NCBI GenBank assembly: GCA_029204225.1
Contig: CM055092.1
Location: forward strand, 72,723,074-72,787,073
DNA: 64,000 nt
Direction of reading: 5' to 3'
Source of the DNA: Diphasiastrum complanatum
Taxonomy: Eukaryota > Streptophyta > Lycopodiopsida > Lycopodiales > Lycopodiaceae
Part shown: piece by piece, positions 44,154 through 54,250 of the stretch
Position numbering within the stretch: position 1 is the first letter of the stretch
How the letters are laid out: each line of letters starts with the position of its first letter
Notes under the pieces: generated by a model
Database searches by the model: none
What the model was told of the DNA's origin: nothing
The model's input: the letters and a program-made list of their open reading frames with translations, nothing else
Translations under genes and position numbers: made by a program

Positions 44154-44955
44154 CAAGTAAAATACAGCAGCATGAATGGAGGCATATTAACATAGGATTT
44201 AGGAGAGTAGAGGAGAAAAATTCAATATCTTTCAGATCAACAAGAAATCTTACACAAAGATCTTTATAAAAATCACCTATTACACTCATATCTAGATCCG
44301 ATATTATTTTATCTACAGTAGAGGTCATATCCTCATCATGGGTGGATGGAATAGAAGGGAGGGAGGCCAAACTACTTGTGTAGTCAAGGGTGGTGGGAGG
44401 AGAAGAATGTCGGGTAGACTGGAGTGATGGTCCAACCACAGGACGAACGATAGGAGGGGGGATGGTGACTGGGTGGGGCTGAGTAGTCTGGCAGGCTTGG
44501 TGGGCTTGGTTTGCTTTATCTTCTTTCGTTGAGGAACAGGCCCTCTCTTTGTAGGTGGTGGCCTAGAGGTGAAGCCACTCTTAAAAACTTGATCGTATGT
44601 ACTCCTCAGCCTCATGACAAGGTGCATGTCCTGAGGCATGAGGGTAACTCTCTTGGCGTGCACAGTGCAGAGAGTAGAGTCCTCATAGAATTTAACCTGG
44701 AAGTCCTCATAGGCAGTATGGAGGGCTTGTAGGGTTGTTATGTTCCAGCGAACACCTTGTTACTAACCTCATAAACCTATAGAAAGGCGCATGAGAAATT
44801 AGGAGATTAGTTGTCTTCTGTAATCTCCTAATATCCCTTAGCCATGGTCTTCTAGGATGACCTACTCTCCTACCAGTTTCAACTGCCCTTCCTATAGGAG
44901 GACGAGGAGGCAGGACAAATGTAGACAGTCGTGCTGCCTGCTTGGTACGGGCCGT
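44154..44955 (-). pseudogene. Histone H3-like protein with C-terminal extension, module copy 2
   Basis: The minus strand reads ACG at 44955 where H3 has its ATG, then ARTKQAARLSTF, a short basic tail, and RPWLRDIRRLQKTTNLLIS, HAPFYRFM (H3 alpha-N/alpha-1). After a frame change and a gap of about 10 residues near 44755 it reads RWNITTLQALHTAYEDFQVK, FYEDSTLCTVHAKRVTLMPQ and DMHLVMRLRS (alpha-2, loop 2, alpha-3). RW in loop 1 and VTLM recall CENH3. Unlike H3, about 130 more residues follow: a basic Pro/Lys stretch (KRGPVPQRKKIKQTKP), a Ser/Thr/Pro part after a second frame change near 44450, then DEDMTSTVDKIISDLDMS and DFYKDLCVRFLVDLKDIEFF. It is cut at 44154 by the Copia-C LTR. Divergent from the acidic gene at 45736. 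Confidence 0.88.
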
Positions 44956-44963
44956 TTCAAGGT

Positions 44964-45120
44964 ATAATATCGCTATGACGTGCCAGAAAGACAGAAAGAT
45001 GGGTATCGGCGATAGCGAGCGCATGATGGCAATATAGAAGATGGCGTATCACTACGATGCGTGGGGAGACAAGAGCAATGGGAATCAGAGAGAACGAGTG
45101 CGTGGTGGCGATATGTGATA
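44964..45120. repeat. Module motif array, H3-side leader (copy 2)
   Basis: Copies of a motif near ATATCGCCATCACGTGCC lie between the H3-side TATA box and the H3-like start: near 44967, 45020 (inverted), 45045 and 45098 (inverted, CGTGGTGGCGATAT). The motif differs from that of copy 1 but shares the ATATCG start and GTGC end. Confidence 0.75.
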
Positions 45121-45197
45121 TGCGACAGAGAAAATCAAAGGGCAGGGGTGCTAGGGAACTACAGAATCGGAAATCCAAAAATGAGATGAAAACTTTC

Positions 45198-45205
45198 TTA
45201 TATAC
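45198..45205 (-). promoter_or_regulatory. TATA box for the H3-like gene, copy 2
   Basis: The minus strand reads TATATAAG about 243 bp upstream of the H3-like start. Confidence 0.7.
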
Positions 45206-45228
45206 TGCTCGAATGTCATAATCATAGT

Positions 45229-45436
45229 CACACGTGTGATGTGACACGCACCTTTTTCCACACGTGTGATAACACATGTCGTCTGGATTGCCCACATGTC
45301 CTATTATAACTGGTCTGTACAATTGTATGGCTGGCTTGCACGTGCAAGGACACGTGTCATGACGTGGACCATGCACGTGTCAGTTGGCCGTCTTCTCCCA
45401 CACGTGTGATGTGACACGCACCTTTTTCCACACGTG
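45229..45436. promoter_or_regulatory. G-box (CACGTG) cluster of a bidirectional promoter, copy 2
   Basis: Seven CACGTG hexamers in 206 bp, at 45231, 45261, 45339, 45351, 45374, 45401 and 45431. A 38-bp block at 45229-45266 is repeated identically at 45399-45436. The cluster lies between outward-facing TATA boxes, as in copy 1. Confidence 0.85.
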
Positions 45437-45497
45437 CGGCTATTTTGACTTCACGTTTTCCAAAACTCGTGTACGGTTCAGATCTTCTGAATTAGAA

Positions 45498-45507
45498 TAT
45501 ATATAAG
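45498..45507 (+). promoter_or_regulatory. TATA box for the acidic gene, copy 2
   Basis: TATATATAAG, about 236 bp upstream of the ATG at 45736. Confidence 0.75.
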
Positions 45508-45579
45508 AGCATCATTTCTGGAATTCAGTTTTGCATATCGAGGCTAGAAAACCGACCTGTTCCCAAAGCAGGACATACC

Positions 45580-45735
45580 TATATCGCTACCATGTGCCCA
45601 ACTAACATCCATGCAGTACCACTGCTCTCCTGGCACGTAGTTCTGATATCCCGAATCTGGTAGCCTGTATATCGCCATCACGTGCCATTTACTACACCCA
45701 TTAGGTCCCCCTGCTGATCGGCGTCTCATATAGAT
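45580..45735. repeat. Module motif array, acidic-gene leader (copy 2)
   Basis: Motifs near 45583 (ATATCGCTACCATGTGCCC), 45630 (inverted, GGCACGTAGTTCTGATAT) and 45669 (ATATCGCCATCACGTGCC) in the presumed 5' UTR. Confidence 0.75.
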
Positions 45736-46688
45736 ATGGCTTTCTCGTCTACCAGTTCGAGAGCTCAGTTCCTTCCTTGTTGATGCTGGGGTTAGCGACA
45801 GACGGGCTCATTCTATGTCCTATTTCAATATGAAGTTTGACATAGAGAGATTTGTCATTGAGTACAGAGAAGTTTTTCCCAAACTGTACCAAGATTTCTA
45901 TGACTGCTTGCAACAGGGTAGCCTTCTGATGGACAGCCTAAGATTTGTGCATTTCACCGATTTGACTCATGCTCAGCCGTTCCAAACAAAGGCATGATCG
46001 TAAGTTTACCAAACTTACTGATCTGTTTAAACATGTCATATCATGTGAGGAACACAATCATATATGTTGCTTCGTTCGGGAGGGTATGGCCTTTGTGTTT
46101 TTCATATCTGCTCTTATTCCTGATGAGGCAGAATCTTTTGGGTCATCCATGATTGGTTTGTCTGCCCCTACTACTCTTGTAGCTTCAGAGGTTTCCATTA
46201 CTGATGAGGTTTTAGGTGATGTAGAGGAGTCCAGGCAAGCACAGCAGTACGATCCTGCCAAGGCCCGTTCTTTGTCTATCTCTCCCTTATCTACCGTAAA
46301 CGAGATTGACCATAACATAACCCTGGTGGACATCCATGTGTACCATATGGACAACATTCCATTCTTTTCCATTAGCGATATCGGAGATGTAATGGATCTC
46401 AGAGAAGATGAGATATCATCTCTTATGTCAAGAATGATATTTGAATTTAATGATTTTATTGACTTTGATGATGACAACCTCATAGATGGCATCGACTATG
46501 AGGACCAAGAATAATGGGCAAGTGGCATAGATGCCCTCCAAAGGATGCTATCTGAGAGCAGGGCATATGAGGCTAATATGCCAAGTGAGGAGGAGTTTTT
46601 GGCTTTTCAAAAAAAGTATCCTCCAACTCTCATATATATGTGTATCGAACTTGAGCCCGTCTATAAAACCATTGCAATAGCTAAATGA
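45736..46688 (+). pseudogene. Acidic protein of unknown function, module copy 2
   Basis: ATG at 45736 gives MAFSSTSS, then a one-base shift at about 45760 leads to ELSSFLVDAGVSD and FFPK-type aromatic sequence (LLMDSLRFVHFTDLTH). A second shift near 45985 leads to HDRKFTKLTDLFKH, ALIPDEAES and the acidic core (DVMDLREDEISSLMS, EFNDFIDFDDDNLIDGIDYE). TAA at 46512 interrupts it, and MPSEEEFLAFQKKYPP follows to TGA at 46686. Order and motifs match copy 1 (DYREDEVLCLLSG, DFVDFETDDLVAGIDF, RPSDEEFTTFQ). The intron and last exon of copy 1 are not recognisable here. Function unknown. Confidence 0.75.
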
Positions 46689-46868
46689 TGTAACTATTTT
46701 TTGAGCATGTTCCACCATGTTGTGTATTTCGATGAAATGTTGCTCTTGCCTGCCAATGTGATTTCTCCATTCCTTGTGAGGACCATATACTCAAACTACC
46801 ATACTTTTTAACAAAAATGATGCATGATGTCTTAGTATGTGCTGCAATATCAAAGATTTATGCATTGG

Positions 46869-47282
46869 TTATCGGTTAGAATCTATCAAGCAAGTTATAC
46901 TAAAATTATAAAATTGTAAGACATTGTTCAAATGTATCTTACCATGTAGTGGGTGATGTGATCTGAGCCCCAAGCCACCCGAACTGCATCTCCAATAGGA
47001 GTGCATCTGCATATGAAATTGTGTCTTTTCTAAGCACTTCAACCATATTATCGAGCTTTTTCCAAACTTCAACCTTCTTAGCTCTTGTTGTTCCTTTACC
47101 TTCAAAGTCTTGTGTTGCAGAAATAACATCTTTCCAATCCTATCACAATAAAGAAGATCATTAGCACAAGCTTTCATCCTTCTAATCCACAAAAACACCC
47201 AATGATAAAATAGGAGATCATTAAGATCCTCTAGGTAGGTTCCATTTCCATTGTTCCTCTCCCTTGAGAAGATTAGCCTCAA
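46869..47282 (-). pseudogene. Unidentified spliced coding remnant
   Basis: Minus-strand reading in two frames. One frame gives VEVWKKLDNMVEVLRKDTIS, YADALLLEMQFGWLGAQITS and ends at a strong donor, ACATG|GTAAGA, near 46955. I do not recognise it. It lies tail to tail with the acidic gene of module copy 2 but is not visibly related to the remnant at 9589-10583. Confidence 0.35.
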
Positions 47283-47741
47283 GAGGAGAAGATTTAGTGC
47301 TCAAGGAGCCTAAATAACCCTAGAAAGGCTAAGATCCAATTTCTTAACAAACTAAATGTGTCCACCCAGGTCTAGGTGCCCTACCTAACCCTCTTCAAAA
47401 GCTTATTACTTTCAACCAAATGGAATGCAACTGATTGCTTCAAAAACTAGACAACACTAGCTTTAAAACATGAAAGCTATTTAGCAAGATTTTTGGATCA
47501 AACATGAAAGAGAACTCTCAAACGGAAATTGAATGTTCCTCACACGTGTCTGAGCACCTAGTTCCATATAGTACCAGGTCAGACCCAATCAATGCCCTAT
47601 TGATCTCTCTTTTTTTTTTTTCCAAGATTGAACAAGATAGCTAGGAAAATGAATCTTGACAATTTTTAGCTCAATATTGGTGGAAAATTTTCATAGTAAT
47701 GGATGGAAATGCATGGTAACCTTAGGTAGGCTTTGATACCA

Positions 47742-48030
47742 TGTGAATTTTACACGTGTGGAGTGTCCACCACATGTGATTATGATCTCCTAAGGTGTGT
47801 GGATGCACAATGATCAAGACTAGATTGAGATTCAAGATCAATCTTCAACTCAATGGCAAAAACACACTACTACATGCATTAACTCACTTCCAAAGTACAT
47901 ACACATGTGAGAATGCTAGTAAATACTTAGTCTCAAAATCTCACTTGATATCCAAATTACTTAGCACAAAATGAGAAGTACAATGACACTGGTAGATCCA
48001 CGAGCTAATCCAAGCTCAAACATGACTGGA
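47742..48030 (-). repeat. Copia-type LTR end with primer site (minus orientation)
   Basis: TGTGAATTTTACACGTGTGG begins at 47742, right after a reverse-complement primer site (47730-47741, minus TGGTATCAAAGC). Related sequence lies at 59727-60010 and 56069-56480. It carries a CACGTG box. Confidence 0.6.
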
Positions 48031-48039
48031 CCACACAAT

Positions 48040-48616
48040 GTTAGTAATTAACTCCTCAAAGAAGTTGCTTCATGTACTTCGGCCAAGGAGACTTGGGAAT
48101 CCTTGAAAGGGATTTATGAATCCAAAAATACCTCTAGAGTGCTTATGCTCAAAAACAAGGTTCTACAAAGCATTAGAGGTAGTGAGGAGAGTGCTCAAGA
48201 GTATGTTTTGAGGTAGTGAGGAGAGTGCTCAAGAGTATGTCTTGAGGATCAAATCTCTCAATCAAGAACTTTCCATCAGTAGTGAGAGAATACATGATGA
48301 TGAGCTTGTGCAAATCAGACTAAATGGTATTGGAGATGAGTTCTCCAATCTAGTACAAAGTTTTGTCATACAAGATTCCTTACCTTCTATTGACAAGCTC
48401 CATAGTGTGCTTGTGGCTAAGGAGAGTAGGATCCTACATGTGACACAAAGGATTGGTTCCTTGAAGCTAATGATGGAGATGAGAAGGCAAACTTCTCAAG
48501 CAAAGACGAAATGACGTTCAAGAAGAAGATCCAAAGCATGGAGGCCAAGAGTAATGATGATCAAGAATCAAGCTCTAAAGGTGGAAAGAAGAAAGACAAA
48601 GCCAAAAAAAAGTGCT
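48040..48616 (+). pseudogene. Copia gag fragment with a 34-bp duplication
   Basis: Plus reading: KEVASCTSAKETWESLKGIYESKN, LMLKNKVLQSIRG, SEESAQEYVLR, then the repeat, IKSLNQELSISSERIHDDEL and IRLNGIGDEFSNLVQSFVIQ. This is the gag domain of a second Copia lineage. A 34-bp block (48178-48211) is directly duplicated (48212-48245), which breaks the frame. The reading ends in KKDKAKKKCFF at the first zinc-knuckle cysteine, near 48617, where LTR-like sequence starts. Confidence 0.85.
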
Positions 48617-49165
48617 TCTTTTCAAGTATTAATTTAGATCCATTGTATATACTTTTCATATGAGTCAAATGTCAAATCTCCTAAATTGTAGGAGTTATCT
48701 CCTAGATTGTAGGAATCTAGAAGGTCAACACTAGCCACCAATGATGATGTGGCAAATTAGTGGAATCTTAGCCAAAGTGGATATGGATAAGCACTATGAG
48801 CTGTCGCACACATGCTGGATATGGCTAAGAGAGAGATTATGAAGATTTTGTATATCATCCATGTGAGATCCATTTGGAGGTTAATGATGAGAAACATTGA
48901 TTTGGGAGCAATCTTGGTGTTTTCAGTCTATTAAGCAAGTCTTTGTGGATGAATGCTTAGAATCTGTTAAGTAAACATATTTTCTGTTAGCAGGCCGTAC
49001 AGTGGTTGTACTTCACATGTGTGAAGGCCTTTGATCATTATCTTTGATTGTTCTTGCCTGGATGTGTAGAAATTGTCAAGTCAAAGCTAGATTTGGATGC
49101 TAGTTTGAAGATAGATCAACATAACAAGTTGCCAATCACTCTTATTCATCTTTTGTAGATCAAAT
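48617..49165 (+). repeat. LTR-like sequence related to 53489-54250
   Basis: Shared features in the same order: AGGAGTTATCTCC-type words, TCTAGAAGGTCAAC, CACATGTGTGAAG, GGCCGTACAGTGG-type and GCCAATCACTC-type ends. Boundaries are approximate. Confidence 0.55.
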
Positions 49166-49197
49166 TGAGTCCTAACTTTTTTTCTTTTTGACATATA

Positions 49198-49421
49198 CAT
49201 TCCCTCCATTGGTTAGGATGTGGGCAATCTTCTCATTGGATCTAAAATATGAGCGACATCTCCAAATTTGAATCAAAAAAAAAGAAATGCAAAATGTAAG
49301 AATTGATGTTACAAAAAAGTTTAGCTTGTCTAAATTTGAATATGCATTCTCTCCATTGGTTGATATGAGCGCAATCTTCACATTGGAATGAAAATATGAG
49401 CGCCATCTCCAAATTTGAATC
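49198..49421. repeat. Two direct repeats about 147 bp apart
   Basis: 49198-49273 and 49345-49421 share CTCCATTGGTT, GCAATCTTC and ATGAGCGxCATCTCCAAAT. Confidence 0.8.
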
Positions 49422-49524
49422 CGGTAAAAAGCAAAATCAATGGATTGATACAATGTAAACATAAGTGATTTAGTAGTGATTGGACCACTGTCCAAAAATG
49501 GTAGTGGGCAAGTTATAAAATCCC

Positions 49525-49532
49525 TATATATA
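49525..49532 (+). promoter_or_regulatory. TATA box before the ACTCGC array
   Basis: TATATATA followed by the motif array. After undoing the inversion and removing Gypsy-1 it faces ORF3 copy a (31533-33400). Confidence 0.5.
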
Positions 49533-49544
49533 TGAGGGCGAGTT

Positions 49545-49761
49545 ATCTCATATCCACTTGATTACTCGCGCTATTACTTGCCTATGCTCATTATTTGTCT
49601 TCAGTACATTTACTCGCCTTCAGAGACCATTACTCACCTTTAGAAATCACTACTCGCGCTGAGTACATTTCTCGGCCCCCTTGTGATTACTCGTCCTGTT
49701 GATTATTCGTCGGCACCACATTACTCGCGGTGCCACATTACTCGCAACGCCACTTTACTTG
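49545..49761. repeat. ATTACTCGC array
   Basis: ATTACTCGC, TTACTTGCC and ACTCGCG words recur about ten times in 217 bp. The same words occur on the minus strand at 33400-33455, just before ORF3 copy a. Gypsy-1 appears to have inserted inside this array. Confidence 0.8.
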
Positions 49762-49766
49762 CCAGC
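49762..49766 (-). other. Gypsy-1 target-site duplication, 3' side
   Basis: CCAGC on plus (GCTGG on minus), matching 33456-33460. Confidence 0.8.
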
Positions 49767-50584
49767 TGTAGGGTCGAACATCTTGCGTAGTATAGCCCTC
49801 CCGCTTGTCAACAAGGATTAGATCATTGGATAGGTACCTAACTATGCATAGATGCTATTTTTAGTTAGTTTCCTACTTTCTCCCTTAACTCTACTCACCA
49901 CTAACACTACTCTCCCTCAACTCTACTCCTCTACACTAACATTCATCATGATTGTAGGTGAAAGGAAGGGGATGATTAGAAAAGATGGAGGAAAAAGAAG
50001 ATAGAAGAGAGAGATAGAGGGAGCGTGGAGGTTAGCTCAAATGCACATTATACTTGCTAAAGGAGAAATATAAACTATTGAAACCAAAAAGCATGAACTT
50101 GAAAGCAATAGAAAACAACAAGAGCAATAGCAAGCATTGAATTGCAAATGAGGATGCTTCTCTTCCAAAATTGCTAGAGCTTTATCCTTCTCATTAAGCA
50201 TGAAAATAGTGTACAAATGGCGACTTTTTATGAAATGGGGAAGGCCCTTGCCCCTCAATCCTATTGGCTAATATTCACAATGATCCTATCCATTCATCTT
50301 GGACCCAACTTGATCCAAGGGTCCACAAAAACTACATTGGTAATCACAAGATTTATGTGAGTCCCAATTTGGACCCAACTTCAAAAAGTAATCTCTAAGT
50401 TTAAAATGACTTTGGGCCTCTAGTTTTATTTTAATTCCAAGGCCCAAGTCAAGTTTATTTTATTTACAACTTTACTTGCGTGCTCATTGGGCCATGGGCT
50501 TACGTGCACAAGATGCCATGCCCTTGCAACACATTTTATTGAATGATTTTATTTATTTACACTTTGTTGGGAATACCCCCAACA
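49767..50584 (-). repeat. Gypsy-1 3' LTR (now inverted)
   Basis: 818 bp, the reverse complement of 33461-34279 with few differences. It follows the ORF3 end on the same strand and is bounded by the matching target-site duplication. Confidence 0.92.
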
Positions 50585-51860
50585 GGACCCACGGCTTGAA
50601 GTAGTGTCGGTCCCTCGGCACTCTGCCGGTTTAGTAGAGCGTTTTATTTGTCTGCCTTTGTTGGATGAGGTAGGTGGTGACGTCCTCCATAAAGTTGAGG
50701 TGGTCCAATTTCTTCAAGTCTTTTGGCATGTGAAGAGACTTGTGGGAGCCCTGCAGCCAATCTTGATCGACCCATGTTTAGAATCGGCATGTCCATGGAT
50801 CACCCTGAAGCGCAGCTCGATAATAGACATGAGCTATTGATAGTTGATCTTTGATTTTGTCTAAAGGTAGCGCCTTATTAACATCGAAGAATATGGATGG
50901 GAGAAAATTGTCCCATTTAGTTTCGATCCCCATCAGATGTTCCAAGTCTCGGGAGTAATGGCTACCATGCGGATTGTTGGATCAGGGCAATTTATATATT
51001 GGTTGGCGAACGTGGTGAGAGCCCTTCTGGCATCTACATCCGTAGTCCACCCATATTCTGATGGTATTACCGACCAATTGAAATTCTGCAGCGTGATCTT
51101 GTCCAGAGGGGTGCCGCATTCCGCCCATTTGGATCTTCGTGGACATGGCAGGAAGTGCACGTTCACCCGTAATTATTGTGGACTCGTCACATAGGCCCTG
51201 ATGGCCGCAGGGTCTCTTTCAAACAACTGCTGATGTCACTCTGGTTGTGGTTGGAGGGCGGGTAATACTTGCAGTTCCTTGGCCTTGATTGTCTGAGCAG
51301 AAAACGATATCTGCCAGCCGCCTCTTGATGACTCGTGGGGATACTTTGATAGAAATTCGTTGATTTTCTTTTCCACGGACTTTGGTCTTCGAAAGGCCCG
51401 GCTGACAGATATTGTGCGCGAACCTCTGGATGATGTGGCTTGGCTTTGGCTGGTAGTTGCGCCTTGGCCCTGGTCTCGCGTCTCAGTAGTCGTATCCGTC
51501 TGCCCTTGGTCCTGGCCTTCGGACCCTTGATCTTGTTGAAATCCCCCTGCTGCCTGCTGGCTCTGGTCTTGGCTTGTACTGGCCTGTGCAGCGTCAAAAG
51601 TAGGTGGCAGTGGAATTACCACGGGGTGGGTTGGGCCTTCGTTTCCATGAATTTCTGGCAGGCCTTGAGGGCTTGCTTGGCCTGGGCGAGCTCATGCGTT
51701 ATTTGTTGAACTCCGCCTGGTAGCTGTTTAAGGTTTGGCTATAAACCTGCACCTGACGCTGTAAAAGATTCATTTCTGATTGAGAAAGCGGCCTTGAGTT
51801 GAGCTAACCAGACGAGCTTTTCCTCTTGTAGGGCTTTGACCTCCGTCCCTAAGCACATAT
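50585..51860 (-). pseudogene. Gypsy-1 ORF3, C-terminal part (now inverted)
   Basis: Minus-strand reading from 51860 has a helical segment (EVKALQEEKLVWLAQLKAAF). A Gln-rich part follows (51600-51480, QDQGQ repeats). The C-terminal domain has LPCPRRSKWAECGTPLD, FNWSVIPSEYGW, VDARRALTTF, CPDP and, after a frame change near 50935, ETKWDNFLPSIFF. This domain matches ORF3 copy a. It supplies the part missing from ORF3 at 40715-42541 and is followed directly by the LTR in the same orientation. No convincing polypurine tract is seen at the junction. Confidence 0.75.
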
Positions 51861-51874
51861 TCTCTGCTTCCAAA

Positions 51875-53488
51875 AGGTAATGGCCACTGTCGGATCTATC
51901 ATAGACGATCCAGACGCAGTGATGCGATTGCTTACAAGCTTGCCAAGCTCATACGACAGCTGGGTGATGATCATCACGACACATCCAGAGCTAACTCTTT
52001 CAAGAGTCATCACAATGTTGTTGTAGGAAGACATGCGGAGGAACGAAGCCTCTAGTTCCTCAGCTGATTCTCACGCTTTGTACACCAACAAGAGCACAAG
52101 TAAGCAGAAGAAGAAGAAGAAAATCCCGAAGCAATCAAAGCAAGACCAGAAACCAGCACAGCACAAAGAACAGTCGAATCCACAGACAAAGAAGAAGTTG
52201 TTCTGTAGATACTACAAACGAAACAACCATGAAATTCAAGACTATCGGATACTGCAACAAAGAACAACAACAAGGGACAGTCGAATCAAGAAGCTCTACA
52301 GCTCATTCAAGAAGCAGATCATGATACCTTCATGACTAGAGCTCAGTACATGCAAATAAAAGTTTACTTTGGCATTATAGACTTGGTCACTTGAATCATG
52401 CTGCTATACAACAAATGTCTAAACATTCTATTGTTCTTGATCTAGACTATCCTAGTGATAAAGTCAGGTCACCTGTCTGTCAAGACCTTTTAGTTGGTAA
52501 ACAGACTAGGAAACCATTTAGATCAAGCCATCAGCATATTATTAGAGGATTGTTAGACGTTGTGCATTCAGACATTTGTGGCCTGATAAAAAATTCTTCT
52601 ATGAAGGATGCAAAGTACTTTATAACTTCTATCGATGAATTCTCCATAATGACTATGGTGTACTTTATCAAGACTGATAAATCAGAAGCTTTGAATTGCT
52701 TCAGAATCTTCAAGGAGCGTGCTAAAAAGGAGACTAGAAGGACGATCAAGGCCTTAAGGTCAAACAATGGTGGAGAGTACATCTCTACTGAATTTAAGGA
52801 GCACTACCAGAGCCAAGACATTGAGCAACAATTCATCACTCCTCACAGTCCTCAGTCAAATGGCTTAGTTGAGAGGAAGAAGCATACTCTGGTTGAATCA
52901 GCTAAATGTATGCTAGCGCATGCATCGCTACCCAAGAGATTCTGGGCCGAAGCTATCTCCACTGCAGCTTACGTCCAGAACAGATGTTCGACCAAGGCCC
53001 TCTCAAGCAAAACACCCCATGAGATGTGGACAGCCTTTTGTGAAGAACTTAAGAGTGTTCGGATGCGTTGCCTACGCACAGATTTGAAAGACACGAGGAA
53101 GAAATTTGACTTCCAAGGTCTCAAAACCATCCTGATTGGATATACTTCATCTGATAACACATACAAGCTATATGATTCCGATACACAGCAAATCTTATAC
53201 AGTCGTGATACAGTCTTTATCAAAGATCAGTTTGTCAACATCAAAGTCAAAGATATTTTTCCAGGAGAACCTTTAATACCTACCATTGACTTGACTATCC
53301 GAGCTTCTGGCTCAAGCGTGTCCATTGTCGACCCACTATTCGACAACAAATCAGACGAAGACATGGCTGCTACCGAGCAACAAGTCCCAGGAGTGGTTCA
53401 TCAGTTGATTCCTCCTAGAAGATCAAGCCGAGTGCGCACACAGCCTGTTGAAAATTGTCACTTCTCACTTGACATTGGTTATTGTAAA
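51875..53488 (+). pseudogene. Copia-C gag 3' part, pre-integrase and integrase
   Basis: Starts within the gag domain (IIDDPDAVMRLLTSLPSSYD). It continues with a Lys/Gln-rich linker and a degenerate zinc knuckle (FCRYYKRNNHEIQDY, where a CCHC is expected). The protease is missing: pre-integrase LWHYRLGHLNHAAIQQMS (52365) follows almost at once. The integrase (52540-53030) has VVHSDICG (first D), then RSNNGGEY where the second catalytic aspartate is Asn, and NGLVERKKHTL (E). The 367-codon open frame at 52391-53494 is otherwise free of stops. Together with 42545-44153 this is one element split by the inversion. Confidence 0.9.
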
Positions 53489-54250
53489 TATTGATCAAAC
53501 ATTATAATAATGTTGATGATCTGATTTCACACGTGTGGAGCCTGTTCTCACATGTGAAAGGATATACTTTTCATACTTGTATATATCTAAATTGCTTTTG
53601 TATCAATCTAGTTAGTGTGAACATGATATGACTAGTTTTTAGTCAAGTTGACTAGTCACCTAGAAATTAGCTTTTCCTTGCATGTGCATGAGTAAATGCT
53701 CCCACATGGCAAGTGGATGTTCACACGTGTGTATAGAGTACTAGAAGATAAGAGTTGACCATTTTCCTTAGATCCTATTTTGTAGGGAATATTCCTATAT
53801 TTTAGGAGACTAGCTTTTTGAATTTTAGCCATATTCTAGAAGGTCAACTTTGGATAAGGATCAAGGATGAATCAAATGGATAGATCTGAGTGATGTGGCA
53901 CTCTTCACACGTGTGAAGACCTGCTGGATTGTACTAGACTCATGGATGTACTTGATCCATAAAAGGATCATCATTTTGCTAAGAAGATTGATGAGACTTT
54001 TGCATTCTACACTTTTGTGAGGTTTCTAGTCATTTATCTTGTGATTTCTATGAATGATTGCTATCTAGAATTATTGTACTTGTTGTTTCAGGTGCAAGCC
54101 GTACTGTGGATAGTACTCAAGCCTCCTTCACTAATTAATGATGTGTTGATCCATTGCTCTTGCTTAAATCCAAGTGTAGTGAATCTAGATCAAGATCTAA
54201 TGTGTAGAACTTGATAGATCCATTGATTAAGCAACCAATAACTCTCTATG
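53489..54250. repeat. Solo LTR-like insertion within Copia-C
   Basis: About 760 bp of noncoding DNA between the integrase and reverse transcriptase parts, flanked by ATTGTAAA at 53481-53488 and 54251-54258. It contains three CACGTGTG boxes (near 53529, 53724 and 53905) and resembles 48617-49165. Confidence 0.7.
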
